From positions 1 to 43,025 of the forward strand of contig JAFWZG010000024.1 of assembly GCA_017517385.1 (NCBI GenBank): DNA of 43,025 bases. The letters are read 5' to 3'. This document shows, in pieces, positions 42,393 to 43,025 of this stretch. Below the pieces are notes generated by a model, which was not told where the DNA came from, made no database searches, and saw nothing but the letters and a program-made list of their open reading frames with translations. Position numbers and translations under genes: made by a program. Position 1 is the stretch's first letter. Every line of letters begins with the position of its first letter. This stretch comes from Akkermansia sp. GTDB lineage: Bacteria; Verrucomicrobiota; Verrucomicrobiia; Verrucomicrobiales; Akkermansiaceae.

Positions 42393-42515
42393 AAGACGAT
42401 TGTATAGCACCTTCCAGAAAAGGCAAGCATTTAAATGAATCCGAGCGACAGCAAATTGAACGATGGCTCCTTAACGGGGTGCCAGTTATTGACTTGGCAA
42501 TTAACTACCATTGTG
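42380..42515 (+). pseudogene. IS30-family transposase, N-terminal fragment
   Basis: The first ~42 residues (MKSTQDDCIAPSRKGKHLNE, then SERQQIERWLLNGVPVIDLAIN) match the helix-turn-helix start of IS30-family transposases, whose N-termini typically read KGKHLT..ER..IE..L..G.S...IA. After about base 42515 the frame runs through the antisense of another transposase fragment, and it stops at 42610. The helix-turn-helix is incomplete and the DDE domain is absent. The exact break is uncertain by some 20 bases. Confidence 0.6.
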
Positions 42516-42954
42516 GTTTGTTTATTGACTTTATGGATGTTATCTACTTTGCAATCACGCAACACCCTGTCCAGAGTGGCAGGCGATACACTCAGAATGC
42601 GTCTTTGTGAAGCCTCGTCAATTTCTTGTCGTTTTGAGTAAGCCTGCAGCCACGTTGGCAGCATGGAATGGAGCCGTTTACCGCAAGGTTGGTCAGATTT
42701 CAACCAAATTGACTTTATGAGCTCGATGTCGCAGGGTTGCAATTTGGGCAGACGACCTCTCTTCTCCACCTGCTTGCGTCTTCGTGTGCGTGAAAAGTAC
42801 CGAATAATGCTTTTAGGCGACTTATAACCAGTGAGTTCCATTAGTTGCTTCAGAAGTTCCCCCCCTTAGCTTTGCGGGAGCGAGTCTTTCGATACTTTGC
42901 TGCGTTGGAATTCAGTAACTCTATTATTGCTTGTTTACTCATTTTGAGTGACAT
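42431..42954 (-). pseudogene. integrase-type transposase remnant, frameshifted and 3'-truncated
   Basis: Upstream part (start 42954 or 42942, ends at TGA 42852-42850): MSKQAIIELLNSNAAKYRKT followed by RSRKAKGG. The downstream part, in the -1 frame, continues ELLKQLMELTGYKSPKSIIR, then YFSR, later GKRLHSMLPTWLQAY and RRILSVSPATLDRVLRD. Together they match the N-terminal half of IS481/ISNCY-like integrase-type transposases (KGEILDEFVELTGY..., LLAISPATIDRLL). The frames meet at seven G (42865-42859, minus strand). Five G would give an unbroken KAKGELLKQL. After LDRVLRD the homology fades and the catalytic DDE domain is missing; the reading frame stops at 42431 within the IS30 fragment. Bases 42955-43025 hold nothing I can identify. 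Confidence 0.65.
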
Positions 42955-43025
42955 GTGTATATGTTAGTGCCTGATTTATGAGGCATCCAGCTTTTCACGT
43001 GTCAGCCAAACTCGTGGGAAGTGTC

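Noticed and set aside
42595..43025. A functional transposase gene at the right end of the window
   Set aside because: The frame is broken at G7 and the catalytic domain is absent, so it is a remnant.

Overview
The window is a 43 kb piece of a bacterial chromosome that best fits Verrucomicrobiota, probably a gut Akkermansia-like lineage. This placement is an inference from three things: the start codons lack Shine-Dalgarno sequences almost everywhere, even in front of tuf, rplL and rpoB; an ExbB-ExbD-ExbD-large TPR operon is present; and rpoC is not followed by rpsL-rpsG but by an unrelated ankyrin gene. No rRNA or CRISPR array was seen.

Layout. Bases 1-139 are the 3' end of a group II intron (domains V and VI), whose body lies outside the window. 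From 164 to 13907 all genes lie on the minus strand: a secreted glycoside-hydrolase-like protein, holA, clpB, a 1049-residue ankyrin protein, a DEDD exonuclease, trmL, a polyprenyl glycosylphosphotransferase, an IF-1-like protein and an AsmA-like membrane protein. From 14075 to 24637 genes are on the plus strand: a tiny lipoprotein, an alkaline phosphatase, the exbB-exbD-exbD-TPR-secreted protein operon, a GNAT acetyltransferase, an Asp-rich repeat lipoprotein and truA. A Sel1-repeat secreted protein (minus) follows. The core is a classic information-processing cluster on the plus strand, 25377-39088: promoter, tRNA-Thr, tuf, tRNA-Trp, secE, nusG, rplK, rplA, rplJ, rplL, rpoB, rpoC and a strong terminator. 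After it come a secreted ankyrin protein (plus), two overlapping LicD-family paralogs (minus) and a graveyard of insertion-sequence fragments (42.2-43.0 kb).

How it works together. The tuf-rpoC cluster makes the translation elongation factor, the Sec channel subunit, the L11/L1/L10/L12 stalk proteins and the large RNA polymerase subunits. Its intergenic regions are rich in hairpins. The most striking is a 153-base rplJ-rplL spacer with two mutually exclusive pairings. The exb operon should couple proton motive force to a periplasmic or outer-membrane task, with the TPR protein as a likely scaffold. The polyprenyl glycosylphosphotransferase and LicD pair point to surface polysaccharide synthesis and decoration.

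Most interesting points: (1) six sigma70-like promoters whose -10 boxes end only 6-12 bases before the start codon, predicting leaderless or near-leaderless mRNAs; (2) the switch-like rplJ-rplL element; (3) a group II intron end with a 34-base domain V carrying a CGC triad; (4) a 57-residue tail on RpoB containing 33 acidic residues; (5) a transposase remnant broken, or recoded, at a run of seven G. I saw no defence island or wholly new multi-gene system.
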